This document shows positions 49,400 to 57,721 of a DNA stretch of 64,000 nucleotides, in pieces; position 1 is the first letter of the stretch, and each line of letters begins with the position of its first letter. The translations under genes were made by a program, and so were the position numbers. Location: the NCBI GenBank assembly GCA_045125095.1, contig JBGVMW010000309.1, positions 12,981 to 76,980 on the forward strand, in the 5' to 3' direction. Source of the stretch: JBGVMW01 sp045125095. Lineage in GTDB: Bacteria; Bacillota; Clostridia; Lachnospirales; Lachnospiraceae. Below the pieces are notes generated by a model. It searched no databases. It was not told the DNA's origin and was given only the letters and a program-made list of their open reading frames with translations.

Positions 49400-49457
49400 A
49401 CTTTCTGGGCGTTCAGAGTGATATATAGACTACCAAAATTTGAAAGGAGGAGCTTTT
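49400..49457 (+). promoter_or_regulatory. Shared leader motif, copy 4
   Basis: TTTCTGGG, AGAGTGATATAT (49415-49426), ACTACCAAA, then GAAAGGAGGAG before the recombinase ATG. Closest to copy 1 at 25252-25297. Confidence 0.6.
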
Positions 49458-50726
49458 ATGCGACTTAGAAAGATTGAGCCGATAGAAGCAAAGGCTAAAA
49501 AACTAAGAGTATGTGCTTATGCTAGAGTATCAACTGATAGCCTAAAGCAAGGCGAGTCTTTTGAGAATCAAGTTACTACGTATGAAGTACTGATTAAATC
49601 GAATCCGGAATATGAATTTGCTGGCGTGTATGCAGACCAAGGCAAAAGTGGCACCTGCGAAAATAGGCCTGAGTTTCAAAGAATGTTAGCAGATTGCAGA
49701 GCTGGAAAGATAGACCTTATCATTACGAAGTCCATTTCCAGATTTGCGAGAAATACAACCATTGTCTTGGACTATACCAGAGAACTTAAGCAGCTTGGTA
49801 TTGGAGTGTATTTCGAAGAAAATAACATCAATACCTTATCTGCTGAAGGGGAATTGATGATGACAGTGCTGGCTTCCTTTGCACAAGAAGAAAGCCGCAG
49901 CATATCAGAGAATAATAAGTGGTCCATTCAGAAGCGCTTTGAACGCGGCGAGGGTATGATAAACACCACAAGATTTATGGGCTACGATAAAGACGAGACC
50001 GGCGACCTGGTAATCAATAAAAAGGAAGCCAAGATTGTGAGAAGAATATTTGAAATGTACCTTGCTGGCGAAGGCTGCCATAGGATAGCAAAAATTCTAA
50101 ACGATGAAGGAATCAAGACGATTACTGGTTCAACTTGGCATTCCAGTACAATAAAGGGAATGCTTACGAACGAGAAGTACAAAGGGGACTTCCATATTCA
50201 AAAATATTACACACCGGAAGGGAAGAAAAATCAGACGGTTAGGAATAAAGGAGAAGTTAAGAGTTTTTATGTATCGGAGAATCACCCGGCCATTGTCAGT
50301 GAAGAAGAATGGCAGCAGGTACAAGAGCTCATGCAGTATCATAAAAAGCAAAGAAATATTCAAAGCGGTGATAAGTACCAAAGAAGGTATCCAATGAGTG
50401 GAATGCTTGTCTGCCCGCATTGTGGTAAGAGTTTACGTCGCAGATATGTTTATAATAGAAAAGTGGAATGGATATGTTCAACATATATCCAAAAAGGAAA
50501 AGAGGCCTGTAAGGGAATTCGTGTTAGAGACGAGTTACTTACGGGCCTTTCTTTTACAGAGCCAATGGTAGTTGAGGAGGTGCTTGAAAATGGCGAGAAG
50601 CATTACGGTTATACCAGCAAAAGAGCATACGATTCTGGTGAACGGGCAGCAGATAGAATTAAAGAAGAAGGTCGCAGCGTATTGCCGCGTGTCAACAGAT
50701 CAAGAAGAACAGTTATCGAGTTATGA
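49458..50726 (+). CDS. Large serine recombinase 1
   Basis: 422 aa; start at 49458 behind GAAAGGAGGAG. The resolvase domain has CAYARVSTDS with the catalytic serine, YADQGKSGT, KSISRFARNT and LASFAQEESRSISEN. The recombinase domain follows (NKKEAKIVRRIFEMYLAGEGCHRIAKILN), then a zinc ribbon CPHCGKSLRRR...C...C. The last ~45 residues overlap the second recombinase (from 50590) in another frame and look non-conserved. Probable prophage integrase, perhaps with the second one. Confidence 0.93.
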   Translation: MRLRKIEPIEAKAKKLRVCAYARVSTDSLKQGESFENQVTTYEVLIKSNPEYEFAGVYADQGKSGTCENRPEFQRMLADCRAGKIDLIITKSISRFARNTTIVLDYTRELKQLGIGVYFEENNINTLSAEGELMMTVLASFAQEESRSISENNKWSIQKRFERGEGMINTTRFMGYDKDETGDLVINKKEAKIVRRIFEMYLAGEGCHRIAKILNDEGIKTITGSTWHSSTIKGMLTNEKYKGDFHIQKYYTPEGKKNQTVRNKGEVKSFYVSENHPAIVSEEEWQQVQELMQYHKKQRNIQSGDKYQRRYPMSGMLVCPHCGKSLRRRYVYNRKVEWICSTYIQKGKEACKGIRVRDELLTGLSFTEPMVVEEVLENGEKHYGYTSKRAYDSGERAADRIKEEGRSVLPRVNRSRRTVIEL

Positions 50727-51996
50727 GAATCAGGTACGCTATTACACTGAGGTGATAACCAGAAATCCTGATTATGAACTGGTTGATATTTACGCTGATG
50801 AAGGTATATCCGGTACCAACACCAAAAAGCGTGACAACTTCAATAGAATGATTGCAGATTGCAGAGCCGGAAAGATAGACTTTATCATTACAAAGTCCAT
50901 TTCCAGATTTGCCAGAAACACGCTGGACTGCCTTAACTATGTAAGAGAGCTTAAGGATTTAGGAATCGGGATTATTTTTGAAAAGGAAAACATCAATACC
51001 TTAGATGCAAAGGGTGAAGTACTTCTCACCATTCTTTCAAGTTTGGCCCAGGATGAGAGCCGCAGTATTTCAGAGAACTGTACCTGGGGCATTCGGAGAA
51101 GATTTGAACAGGGCAAGCATAAAATGAGCACCAAGCGCTTTTTAGGGTATGATACGGATGAGGAAGGGCACCTTGTTGTAAACAGGCAGCAGGCCAAGAT
51201 AGTGGTTAGGCTTTATGAGGAATTCATGTCCGGGAAAACGGTTGATTATATTGCCAGGATATTTAAGGGTGAGAAGATAAAGAACTGGGATGGAAAGTAT
51301 AACTGGCAGGCAAGTACGCTGGACTCCATGCTTCGAAATGAGAAGTACATGGGAGATGCTATTTTGCAGAAAAGTTATACTGCTGATTTCCTCTCTAAGA
51401 GACGAGTTATGAATGATGGTAGTGTTCAGATGTATCATATTGAAGAAGACCACGAACCGATTATTGATATTGAAACATGGGAAGCTGTTCAGGCATAGCT
51501 TGAAAGAAGGGCCCAGTACTGTACAGACCATTTCACGAATGCATATTCACAAAAGAGTGAAATAAATCCATTTTACGCAAAGATTATCTGCGGGAATTGC
51601 GGCAACATTTATTCCAGGGTAAAGTACACGACTAGAGCCGGTACTAAGATAACCAAGTGGCGCTGTGGTTCATGCAATAAGGCGGATGGCCATAAGGTTT
51701 GTAGTAACAGGTACGTTACCGACGAAACCTTCACCAAGCTGTTTGTTATGGGCTGGAATGAGATAGTTGAGCACCAGGAAGAATACCAGCAGTATTGGCA
51801 GGTAAATCTTAAGGGCGAGGATGTGCTGCTAAGATATAAAACCAAACTTCTTATTAAGAGGGCGGCAGCGGGGCCTATAAAGGAATTTGAGCCAGAACTT
51901 ATGATGGCAGTAATGGATTACATTACCGTATTTGAAGATGGAAGGCTTCAGATAAAGTTTTATGACGGAACAGAGTTTGAAGTAGCAACAGAATAG
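50590..51996 (+). pseudogene. Large serine recombinase 2, broken by in-frame TAG
   Basis: ATG at 50590 with GAGGAGGTG upstream. VAAYCRVSTDQEEQ (catalytic Ser), YADEGISGTN, KSISRFARNT, LAQDESRSISEN, then the recombinase domain. The frame stops at TAG 51496-51498 after WEAVQA (302 aa), but the same frame stays open to 51996 and encodes the missing part: LERRAQYC, zinc ribbon CGNCGNIYS...CGSCNKADGHKVC, and the C-terminal coiled part. A single nonsense change, likely from GAG, explains it. The truncated product lacks the zinc ribbon and is probably defective. Confidence 0.88.
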
Positions 51997-52002
51997 TAAA
52001 AG

Positions 52003-52053
52003 AGCCGGTAGGTAAATTAATTAGATTATGAGCGTAGTTCCTACCGGCTTTTG
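52003..52053. terminator. Bidirectional terminator at right edge of prophage
   Basis: AGCCGGTAGG (52003-52012) pairs perfectly with CCTACCGGCT (52040-52049), T-run after and A-run before. It separates the recombinase genes from the convergent ParB-like gene. Confidence 0.8.
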
Positions 52054-52058
52054 TATTA

Positions 52059-52952
52059 TTACATATCATATTGGCTGAGGTCCATTTGGCCTCCAGGTTC
52101 ATCTTCGGCATTTTGGGCGGCTAATTCTTCTTTTGTAATAGCATTTTGAGGCTTTGCACCTTTGTTTGAATATAGCTGCTCGAACTTGAGAGGTTTCTGC
52201 GATTTTTTGTTATAGGCGAGGAGCATAGCCTCAGAGTATCCCAAGGAACCAGCGCGTCGATCTCTGGCAGTTCTACTTAGTTCTTTTATAGATATTCTTC
52301 CTAATTTTTCAGCAAATAAATCATCTTTAATATCATCACCAAAGCAATGGATTAGGCGGGCGACTCCATTCATCATGTTTGCACTAAATGACTTGGGAGT
52401 GCCTTCCCAGGCAGCAATAATAAGTCGAAGCGTTCTATCAAGGACATGGAAACCATATTTATCATGAATGCTTTCAAGTGCAGCAACAGCGCAAATGCCA
52501 CCTGGTTGTGCTTTGCCTGAAATTACTAAATTGTATGATTCAACCAGGGATTTGATGATGAGTTGTTTGTCATTTCCAGCCTCAATGTTAGCCATGAATA
52601 CTTCATATGGTAGTAGCGTTTTAGTGTATTTCATTTGATTTGCAAAAATATCAGCTTCCTGTTCATATATTAGATCATCATAAATCATGCACCATACAGG
52701 CGTTTCTCTGGAACCGGATACGAGTGCAATAATTTCAATGGTATGCTGTCCATTAAAAACATAGTTTATTCCATCTCGCCGGCTGACTTTCACAGGATTA
52801 ATCTGATAAAGATCAAAATTGGCAGCAGCACGTTGTACATGTTTAATAGATATATTTCTTTGGTAATCCTGATTGGAAACAAGATTTTTAATTGGTATCA
52901 GCTCGTAATGTACTTTTGGGACAAATTGATTTAAGTCTATTTCTTCACTCAT
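52059..52952 (-). CDS. ParB-like DUF6551 protein
   Basis: 297 aa; start at 52952 with GAGGAGGAAT upstream. LNQFVPKVHYELIPIKNLVSNQDYQRNIS, then NFDLYQINPVKVSRRDGINYVFNGQHTIEIIALV is a ParB/Srx-like fold in which NGQHT replaces the GxHR nucleotide motif. A helical region and a linker follow. Last gene of a five-gene leftward operon with recombinase and ParB; overlaps the upstream gene by 8 bp. DUF6551 proteins have no established role; DNA handling is inferred. Confidence 0.75.
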   Translation of the reverse strand: MSEEIDLNQFVPKVHYELIPIKNLVSNQDYQRNISIKHVQRAAANFDLYQINPVKVSRRDGINYVFNGQHTIEIIALVSGSRETPVWCMIYDDLIYEQEADIFANQMKYTKTLLPYEVFMANIEAGNDKQLIIKSLVESYNLVISGKAQPGGICAVAALESIHDKYGFHVLDRTLRLIIAAWEGTPKSFSANMMNGVARLIHCFGDDIKDDLFAEKLGRISIKELSRTARDRRAGSLGYSEAMLLAYNKKSQKPLKFEQLYSNKGAKPQNAITKEELAAQNAEDEPGGQMDLSQYDM

Positions 52953-53901
52953 GGTATTCCTCCTCAATTATTTTTTTTAATTCTTTTATGGCGTCACTAA
53001 GGGCATTTAATTGCTGCTCTAATTTCCAGAGGCCCTGCGTAGTTGCCTCGCTAAACTTGGCTATGGATTTTGTACGATTCATTGAACTGATCCACATGGG
53101 GATTGTTAATGTCAGGCTGGATATTTCTGCGTCAGGATCGTACGCAGGCATTTGTTTTATTACAGGTTCTTTGCTACGCTTCTTTTTTGCTTCTTGCTTT
53201 GCTCGTTGTTTATCTGATAGCCGACTCCGTTGAATGGTTGAATAGAGTAGCCTTTCGTTGTTATTAACTGTTACGTGTTCATGTATTACCATAATTTCTT
53301 CTTTGGTAAGCTTTGACAGTTCTACGGTGTTGTCATGTGAAATATGAAATTTTCCAGAGAGAATTTCTTCTCCAATTGCTGGAGCTTTACTAAAAATTGC
53401 ATCAACAGCACGTGAGAAGACACCATATTTTGAGACTGTTCCATTACTAAGATTTAGCTTGGTACCGAGTATTTGGGATGTTGTCTGACGATTATTTCCA
53501 TATCCTGGCCTTCGCTGTTCATCCGGAGTATATTGATTTTGATGAGGATATATATCTTCCAAATATGATTTGTACGCATCATACATTTTGCCAATGCAGT
53601 AGCGGTATTGTTCATCAGTGATATTCTTGTGTTTTAAGGTTTCTGTGGTAATCGCAATGATAGCTTCATCCCTGGAATTAAAGACAGTTTCTTCTATCTG
53701 AAAAGGAATCTTCCATCTATGGCAAATTTCATATTCACTAAAGCCTTTTATAATCACGCGGTTCCATATAACAATACAGGTTTGACAACCGTTATACACA
53801 ATTTCCTGTTCTAGCTCTGTATATTCAGGTGCGGAAAGGGGGGCCACTAGCCTGGCGTATTCTTCATCGATTATAAGGTTATGGATTTTCTTTTCTTTCA
53901 T
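52945..53901 (-). CDS. ParB N-terminal domain protein
   Basis: 318 aa, start at 53901 with AAGGGA upstream (MKGIKM at 53916 is an alternative). HNLIIDEEYARLVAPLSAPEYTELEQEI and VIIKGFSEYEICHRWKIPFQIEE show a divergent ParB-like domain (KGFSEYEICH in place of GHRR). Then a helix-turn-helix-like NRQTTSQILGTKLNLSNGTVSKYGVF, a basic linker (RLSDKQRAKQEAKKKRSKE) and a C-terminal coil ending LKKIIEEEYHE. Acts perhaps as a DNA-binding regulator or partition-like factor for the module. Confidence 0.75.
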   Translation of the reverse strand: MKEKKIHNLIIDEEYARLVAPLSAPEYTELEQEIVYNGCQTCIVIWNRVIIKGFSEYEICHRWKIPFQIEETVFNSRDEAIIAITTETLKHKNITDEQYRYCIGKMYDAYKSYLEDIYPHQNQYTPDEQRRPGYGNNRQTTSQILGTKLNLSNGTVSKYGVFSRAVDAIFSKAPAIGEEILSGKFHISHDNTVELSKLTKEEIMVIHEHVTVNNNERLLYSTIQRSRLSDKQRAKQEAKKKRSKEPVIKQMPAYDPDAEISSLTLTIPMWISSMNRTKSIAKFSEATTQGLWKLEQQLNALSDAIKELKKIIEEEYHE

Positions 53902-53912
53902 TTTAATTCCCT

Positions 53913-54332
53913 TCATTCTTCATCTTGTTCAATAGGTTTTGAATCGCGCATACAAAAAGTGACAAGATTTTCTGTTTTAATGTAACGACCTATAATTGAA
54001 TAACGTTGTTCATCAACTAAGTCCATGCATACATTTCTGAGAGATTTCACAAGGTATTTACTGTAAAACTCACAACATTGCTTATCACCCAGAGTCTCCC
54101 AGCGTATCTTCTCGGAACGGTAATCTTGGGCACGACAGCTTTTAATAGCTATTACAGATTGCTTTGGATTGACCATAAGCTGGACATAGTTTGGATCACC
54201 AAGAAGATGTAGTGTTCTTCGATGGATTCTTATCCTATTACGTTTTAGGTCAATAACTAGAGTTGGCGATTGGTTCTGTAGTAGCGGTTGTTGAGCTTGT
54301 GTCGATTGAGAGTTGTTCGTATGATTGTTCAT
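53913..54332 (-). CDS. Stand-alone extension-domain protein, short paralogue
   Basis: 139 aa; start at 54332 preceded by GTGAGGATACCCAAA; an upstream in-frame start would lie within the previous gene. After a Gln/Ser-rich N-terminus (~25 residues) it reads TLVIDLKRNRIRIHRRTLHLL, then NYVQLMVNPKQSVIAIKSC and DEQRYSIIGRYIKTENLVTF. These match segments of the 245-aa neighbour and of the recombinase C-terminus, so it is a third copy of that domain. Overlaps the upstream gene by 83 bp. Confidence 0.65.
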   Translation of the reverse strand: MNNHTNNSQSTQAQQPLLQNQSPTLVIDLKRNRIRIHRRTLHLLGDPNYVQLMVNPKQSVIAIKSCRAQDYRSEKIRWETLGDKQCCEFYSKYLVKSLRNVCMDLVDEQRYSIIGRYIKTENLVTFCMRDSKPIEQDEE

Positions 54333-54987
54333 TTTGGGTATCCTCACTTTCATTTGCACTAATATCCTGGTTTGAAGGTTGTTTCTTTTTCTCATCCTGC
54401 AAACCAAAAACAGCATAGCCATTAAAGACACTAACTTGCATTTGTTGCTTGTGCTCCTTCACAGGAAGACCGAATTGATTCTTCCATCCTTCAGGATAGG
54501 CTGGTGTTCTGGAACTTAAACTTCTGCCATCTTCTTTGACATTACGTTTATATATTTCTGGAGACGTTAGATCAAAAACAAACAAGAGGTCATTTCCAGA
54601 ACGAATTAACTTCCCTAGTAGCTTGTAGCGATAGTCCGGGTTCCAATCCATCAAAGAAATTACTTTTGCAAAAAACATTCTGCAGGTAATCTGTTTTGGA
54701 GAACGCTTGCTAGTTGCAGAACACCAACGAAAAGAATCTTTTTCGTCTTCTTTGCATGGCTTTACTGCTAGTTTTTTCTCATCAGGGTTTACCAGGATTT
54801 GAACATAATCATATTCTGGGAGCTTTTTAATGCATGCTGTATTTACAGATACCTTATAGTTGTTAAAAGTGAAAGAAGGCTCAAAAATATGTGCGAAGAA
54901 TTCACCACGAACAACTTGGTATCCTTCGTAACTGAAATCATCGTCGTTAATGATTTCCATTTCATTGTTGTTTAGTTCTTTACTCAT
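54250..54987 (-). CDS. Stand-alone extension-domain protein, long paralogue
   Basis: 245 aa. GYQVVRGEFFAHIFEPSFTFNNYKVSVNTACIKKL, YVQILVNPDEKKLAVKPC, NPDYRYKLLGKLIRSGNDLLFVFDL and AYPEGWKNQFGLP parallel the recombinase segments GYEIARAQFFDTLNKVCVTL, FIEILVHPSERFIAIRPS, DTECRYRIIGVKRQNNDESIILF and AYPEEWIHTFGSDYY. It is thus the recombinase extension without the catalytic part. C-terminus is Ser/Thr/Gln-rich. It overlaps the recombinase gene by 8 bp, so the genes are translationally coupled. Confidence 0.7.
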   Translation of the reverse strand: MSKELNNNEMEIINDDDFSYEGYQVVRGEFFAHIFEPSFTFNNYKVSVNTACIKKLPEYDYVQILVNPDEKKLAVKPCKEDEKDSFRWCSATSKRSPKQITCRMFFAKVISLMDWNPDYRYKLLGKLIRSGNDLLFVFDLTSPEIYKRNVKEDGRSLSSRTPAYPEGWKNQFGLPVKEHKQQMQVSVFNGYAVFGLQDEKKKQPSNQDISANESEDTQNEQSYEQLSIDTSSTTATTEPIANSSY

Positions 54988-56866
54988 TTGTTTCCTCCTG
55001 GTTTTGGTTATTGAGTATATTTTCTAGTGTTTCTTCAATTTCTTGTACACTGGTTACTTGCAGAGGAACTTCATCAAGATTAAAAGGTGTTCCCTCTGAT
55101 TGAGTATTCCATTTACCGGTTTCATTGTATGTTTGTAACTCATTTGCTTGAGCTTGACGGTAGTAGTCTGAGCCGAAAGTATGTATCCATTCTTCAGGAT
55201 AAGCGAGTATGCTTCCTCTTGTGCCGATTGGCTTAATATCATCATCAAAGGATGGCTTTGGAATGTCAGTATCTTCTTCAGCCGCCACAATTGTTGCATT
55301 TGGTATAAGCATTTCCGTATCTTCTAAGTAAAATAGAATAATGGATTCGTCATTATTTTGTCTTTTGACTCCGATAATTCTATAGCGACATTCGGTGTCC
55401 CAATTAAACAAATCAAATATGTTTGGCAAAAAAGCAGCACCGCTTATTTGTCTAGGAACTATTAAACCGTTGTGCTTTTTCGACCACTGAACGGAATTCC
55501 GGCTATCTTTGGTGGATGGTCTAATTGCGATAAATCGCTCGCTAGGGTGGACAAGTATCTCGATAAATTGTGAATTAAATTTACGAACACATTCTGTGCT
55601 AAAATTCATGGTATCAGAGGATAAGGTGACACATACTTTATTTAGTGTATCAAAAAATTGTGCTCTTGCTATTTCATAACCGCGTAAGTCAAGATCTCCG
55701 GATTTTACTTGTACTTCCATTGATTTAACTCGAATTAGTTCATCATAAACACTTTCAGAGGCTCGTTTATAGTCATCGGCTTTAAACCCGGCCCATTTTG
55801 GGTTAACGGTTACACAACCTCTTAGTACACCATCGTTTATTACATGAAGTTCAGGCAAAATTCCTTTGTTTCCATATTTTGCATTACTTATTAAGCGCTG
55901 GACTGCAATAAAATCGTCTCTGGATATAATGGCCTCATGGTGATTTCTTTGCCTATATTGATTCCTATCTTGACGATTCTTTTTTGATTTATGGTCTAAA
56001 TAGCTTGGAGTCCAGGTTTTTCTTGCGAGTACATCTCCACAATGACGTTCGTTTGTAAGAACGCTTAAAACTGAGGAGGGACTCCAGGTGGTATTTCCCA
56101 ATTTAGTGCGCCGACCAGTTTTTGTGAGAGTGTTCGCAATTTCTTGACATGTATATCCATATAGGTACATAAAGAAAATCAGTCGTACAGTTTCAGCTTC
56201 TTCTTCGTTGATTACCAAATTTCCGTCCTCGTCCTGATCGTAACCGAGTAACGGAGGGGTGAGAAAAATACCTCGTCGAAATCGCATTTCAATAGAGGCA
56301 TTCATTATTTCACTTTTATTATGACTTTCCTCTTGAGCGAGCGTGGATATGAAGGATAAGCTCATTTCACTGTTTTCGTTGAGAGTATATATGTTTTCTG
56401 TTTCAAAGAAGACACCTATTGGAGGTTTCATAGCTTTTAACTGTCGCACGTGGCCAATACAGTCAAGAACATTTCTTGCAAATCTAGACACACTTTTGGT
56501 GACAATTAAATCAATTTTTCCAGCTTGACAATCTGCAATCATTCTAATGAAGGCATCTCTATGTTGCAGAGACGTTCCCGAAATACCTTCATCGGCATAG
56601 ATGTCGATTAACTTCCAACCGGCATGCCTACTTACTACATCCTGATAATGATTTTTTTGTAATTCATAGGATGATGTTTGGCGTGGATCGTCAGTTGATA
56701 CCCTGGCATAAACAGCAACTCGCTTTTCGTGTTGGTCTTCGTAAAAGTTTTCTTGTGGCAAGGCCGGTATCACATCTAACTCATTTTCGCTAATGCCTTT
56801 GTATCGCTGTCTTATTTTTTCTTTTTGAGCAGCAGCACTACTCAGCTTTTCTTCGTTTTCCTTCAT
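54980..56866 (-). CDS. Serine recombinase with large C-terminal extension
   Basis: 628 aa. Resolvase domain: RVAVYARVSTDDPRQ (catalytic Ser), YADEGISGTSLQHRDAF, KSVSRFARNVLDC, LAQEESHNKSE. Recombinase domain: NEEEAETVRLIFFMYLYGYTCQEIANTL, then RNHHEAIISRDDFIAVQRLI. Where a CxxC zinc ribbon is expected there is GVLRGCVTVNPKWAGFKADDY with no Cys pairs. The last ~250 residues are an extension domain (DLRGYEIARAQFFD to AYPEEWIHTFG) shared with the two downstream genes. First gene of the five-gene leftward operon. Confidence 0.85.
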   Translation of the reverse strand: MKENEEKLSSAAAQKEKIRQRYKGISENELDVIPALPQENFYEDQHEKRVAVYARVSTDDPRQTSSYELQKNHYQDVVSRHAGWKLIDIYADEGISGTSLQHRDAFIRMIADCQAGKIDLIVTKSVSRFARNVLDCIGHVRQLKAMKPPIGVFFETENIYTLNENSEMSLSFISTLAQEESHNKSEIMNASIEMRFRRGIFLTPPLLGYDQDEDGNLVINEEEAETVRLIFFMYLYGYTCQEIANTLTKTGRRTKLGNTTWSPSSVLSVLTNERHCGDVLARKTWTPSYLDHKSKKNRQDRNQYRQRNHHEAIISRDDFIAVQRLISNAKYGNKGILPELHVINDGVLRGCVTVNPKWAGFKADDYKRASESVYDELIRVKSMEVQVKSGDLDLRGYEIARAQFFDTLNKVCVTLSSDTMNFSTECVRKFNSQFIEILVHPSERFIAIRPSTKDSRNSVQWSKKHNGLIVPRQISGAAFLPNIFDLFNWDTECRYRIIGVKRQNNDESIILFYLEDTEMLIPNATIVAAEEDTDIPKPSFDDDIKPIGTRGSILAYPEEWIHTFGSDYYRQAQANELQTYNETGKWNTQSEGTPFNLDEVPLQVTSVQEIEETLENILNNQNQEETNE

Positions 56867-57060
56867 CGCATATCAACCTTTCTTTACCATAAGTACTTTA
56901 ATTATAAGGAATGGATTTATAAATAAAAATGGACCAGAGGGATAGTATTATCCTTCCAGTACATTTCATAATAAGAAAAAGTGTGTATAAAATAGGGTTT
57001 GGTATGCCTTTTAAATTTGTGTTGACTATTTTGGAATTGAGAGGATATATAAACGTGATT
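56867..57060. promoter_or_regulatory. Divergent control region between recombinase module and XRE gene
   Basis: Plus-strand promoter TTGACT (57022-57027) and TATATA (57046-57051) with an 18-bp spacer drives the XRE gene. On the minus strand TATAAT (56901-56906) is a possible -10 for the recombinase operon. An imperfect dyad centred near 56946 (GGGATA and TATCC halves within 56931-56962) is a candidate operator. Confidence 0.55.
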
Positions 57061-57081
57061 CTAAAATAGGAGGTGAAATGC

Positions 57082-57447
57082 ATGCCAGTAGACTTCACGA
57101 TAATTGGTAAGCGTGTGAAAGAGATAAGATTGAGTAAAAATCTTTCTCAGGCTAAACTTGCAGAAATGGCAGATTTGTCAACACAGTATTTAAGTCATAT
57201 TGAAACTGCAAGAAAGCAAGCTAGTTTAACATCGCTTATCAGCATCGCGAAAGCAATGGATATCACATTGGATGAATTACTAAATGGAAATCAAATTAAT
57301 AGTCCAGTGGAATATAAAAACGACATAGATATCCTTTTGAGCGATTGCACTAAGTATGAGAAGCGTGTGCTTTTTGAATTAATGAGAGCTACTAAACGCA
57401 TACTTAGAGAAAATGAATCTTTGCTTGAATATTCAGACGAGGATTAA
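57082..57447 (+). CDS. XRE-family regulator of recombinase module
   Basis: 121 aa; ATG at 57082 with TAGGAGGTG upstream. IGKRVKEIRLSKNLSQAKLAEMADLSTQYLSHIETARKQASL is a clear helix-turn-helix, followed by LISIAKAMDITLDELLNG and a helical C-terminus (YEKRVLFELMRATKRIL). This resembles small XRE regulators on Clostridia elements. It is divergent from the recombinase operon and likely controls it. Confidence 0.88.
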   Translation: MPVDFTIIGKRVKEIRLSKNLSQAKLAEMADLSTQYLSHIETARKQASLTSLISIAKAMDITLDELLNGNQINSPVEYKNDIDILLSDCTKYEKRVLFELMRATKRILRENESLLEYSDED

Positions 57448-57721
57448 AACATTTTGATTATGAGCATGACCAGATACTTCAGGTATCTGGTTGTGTTGAT
57501 ATAGAAACTATTGGCGTGCTTGGTGATGGCCCGGTAAGCAGATAAGTTCGTAGGTGTTATGAAGTAATTTGCTTACCGGAATTTTATATTTATGAGAGTG
57601 AGATTATGTAGTATAATAATATTGTTCTGGGATTTAAACGGAGCCGGAATGTGTTTTTATATTAGTATGTAGTTGCGTACTTATAAGTGGGTATTCGAAA
57701 GAAGTATGGAGGGCTATTAAG
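57448..57721 (+). other. Gene-free region with two strong hairpins
   Basis: Hairpin 1: CCAGATAC (57470-57477) with GTATCTGG (57483-57490), followed by TTGTGTTG, probably a weak terminator for the XRE gene. Hairpin 2: CCGGTAAGCA (57531-57540) pairs perfectly with TGCTTACCGG (57570-57579) over a 29-nt loop, followed by AATTTTAT. A TATAAT lies at about 57612. No gene recognised. Confidence 0.6.

Noticed and set aside
6960..52060. Attachment-site direct repeats
   Set aside because: Short similarities such as ACCGGC near both edges are within hairpins and too short to support an att core.
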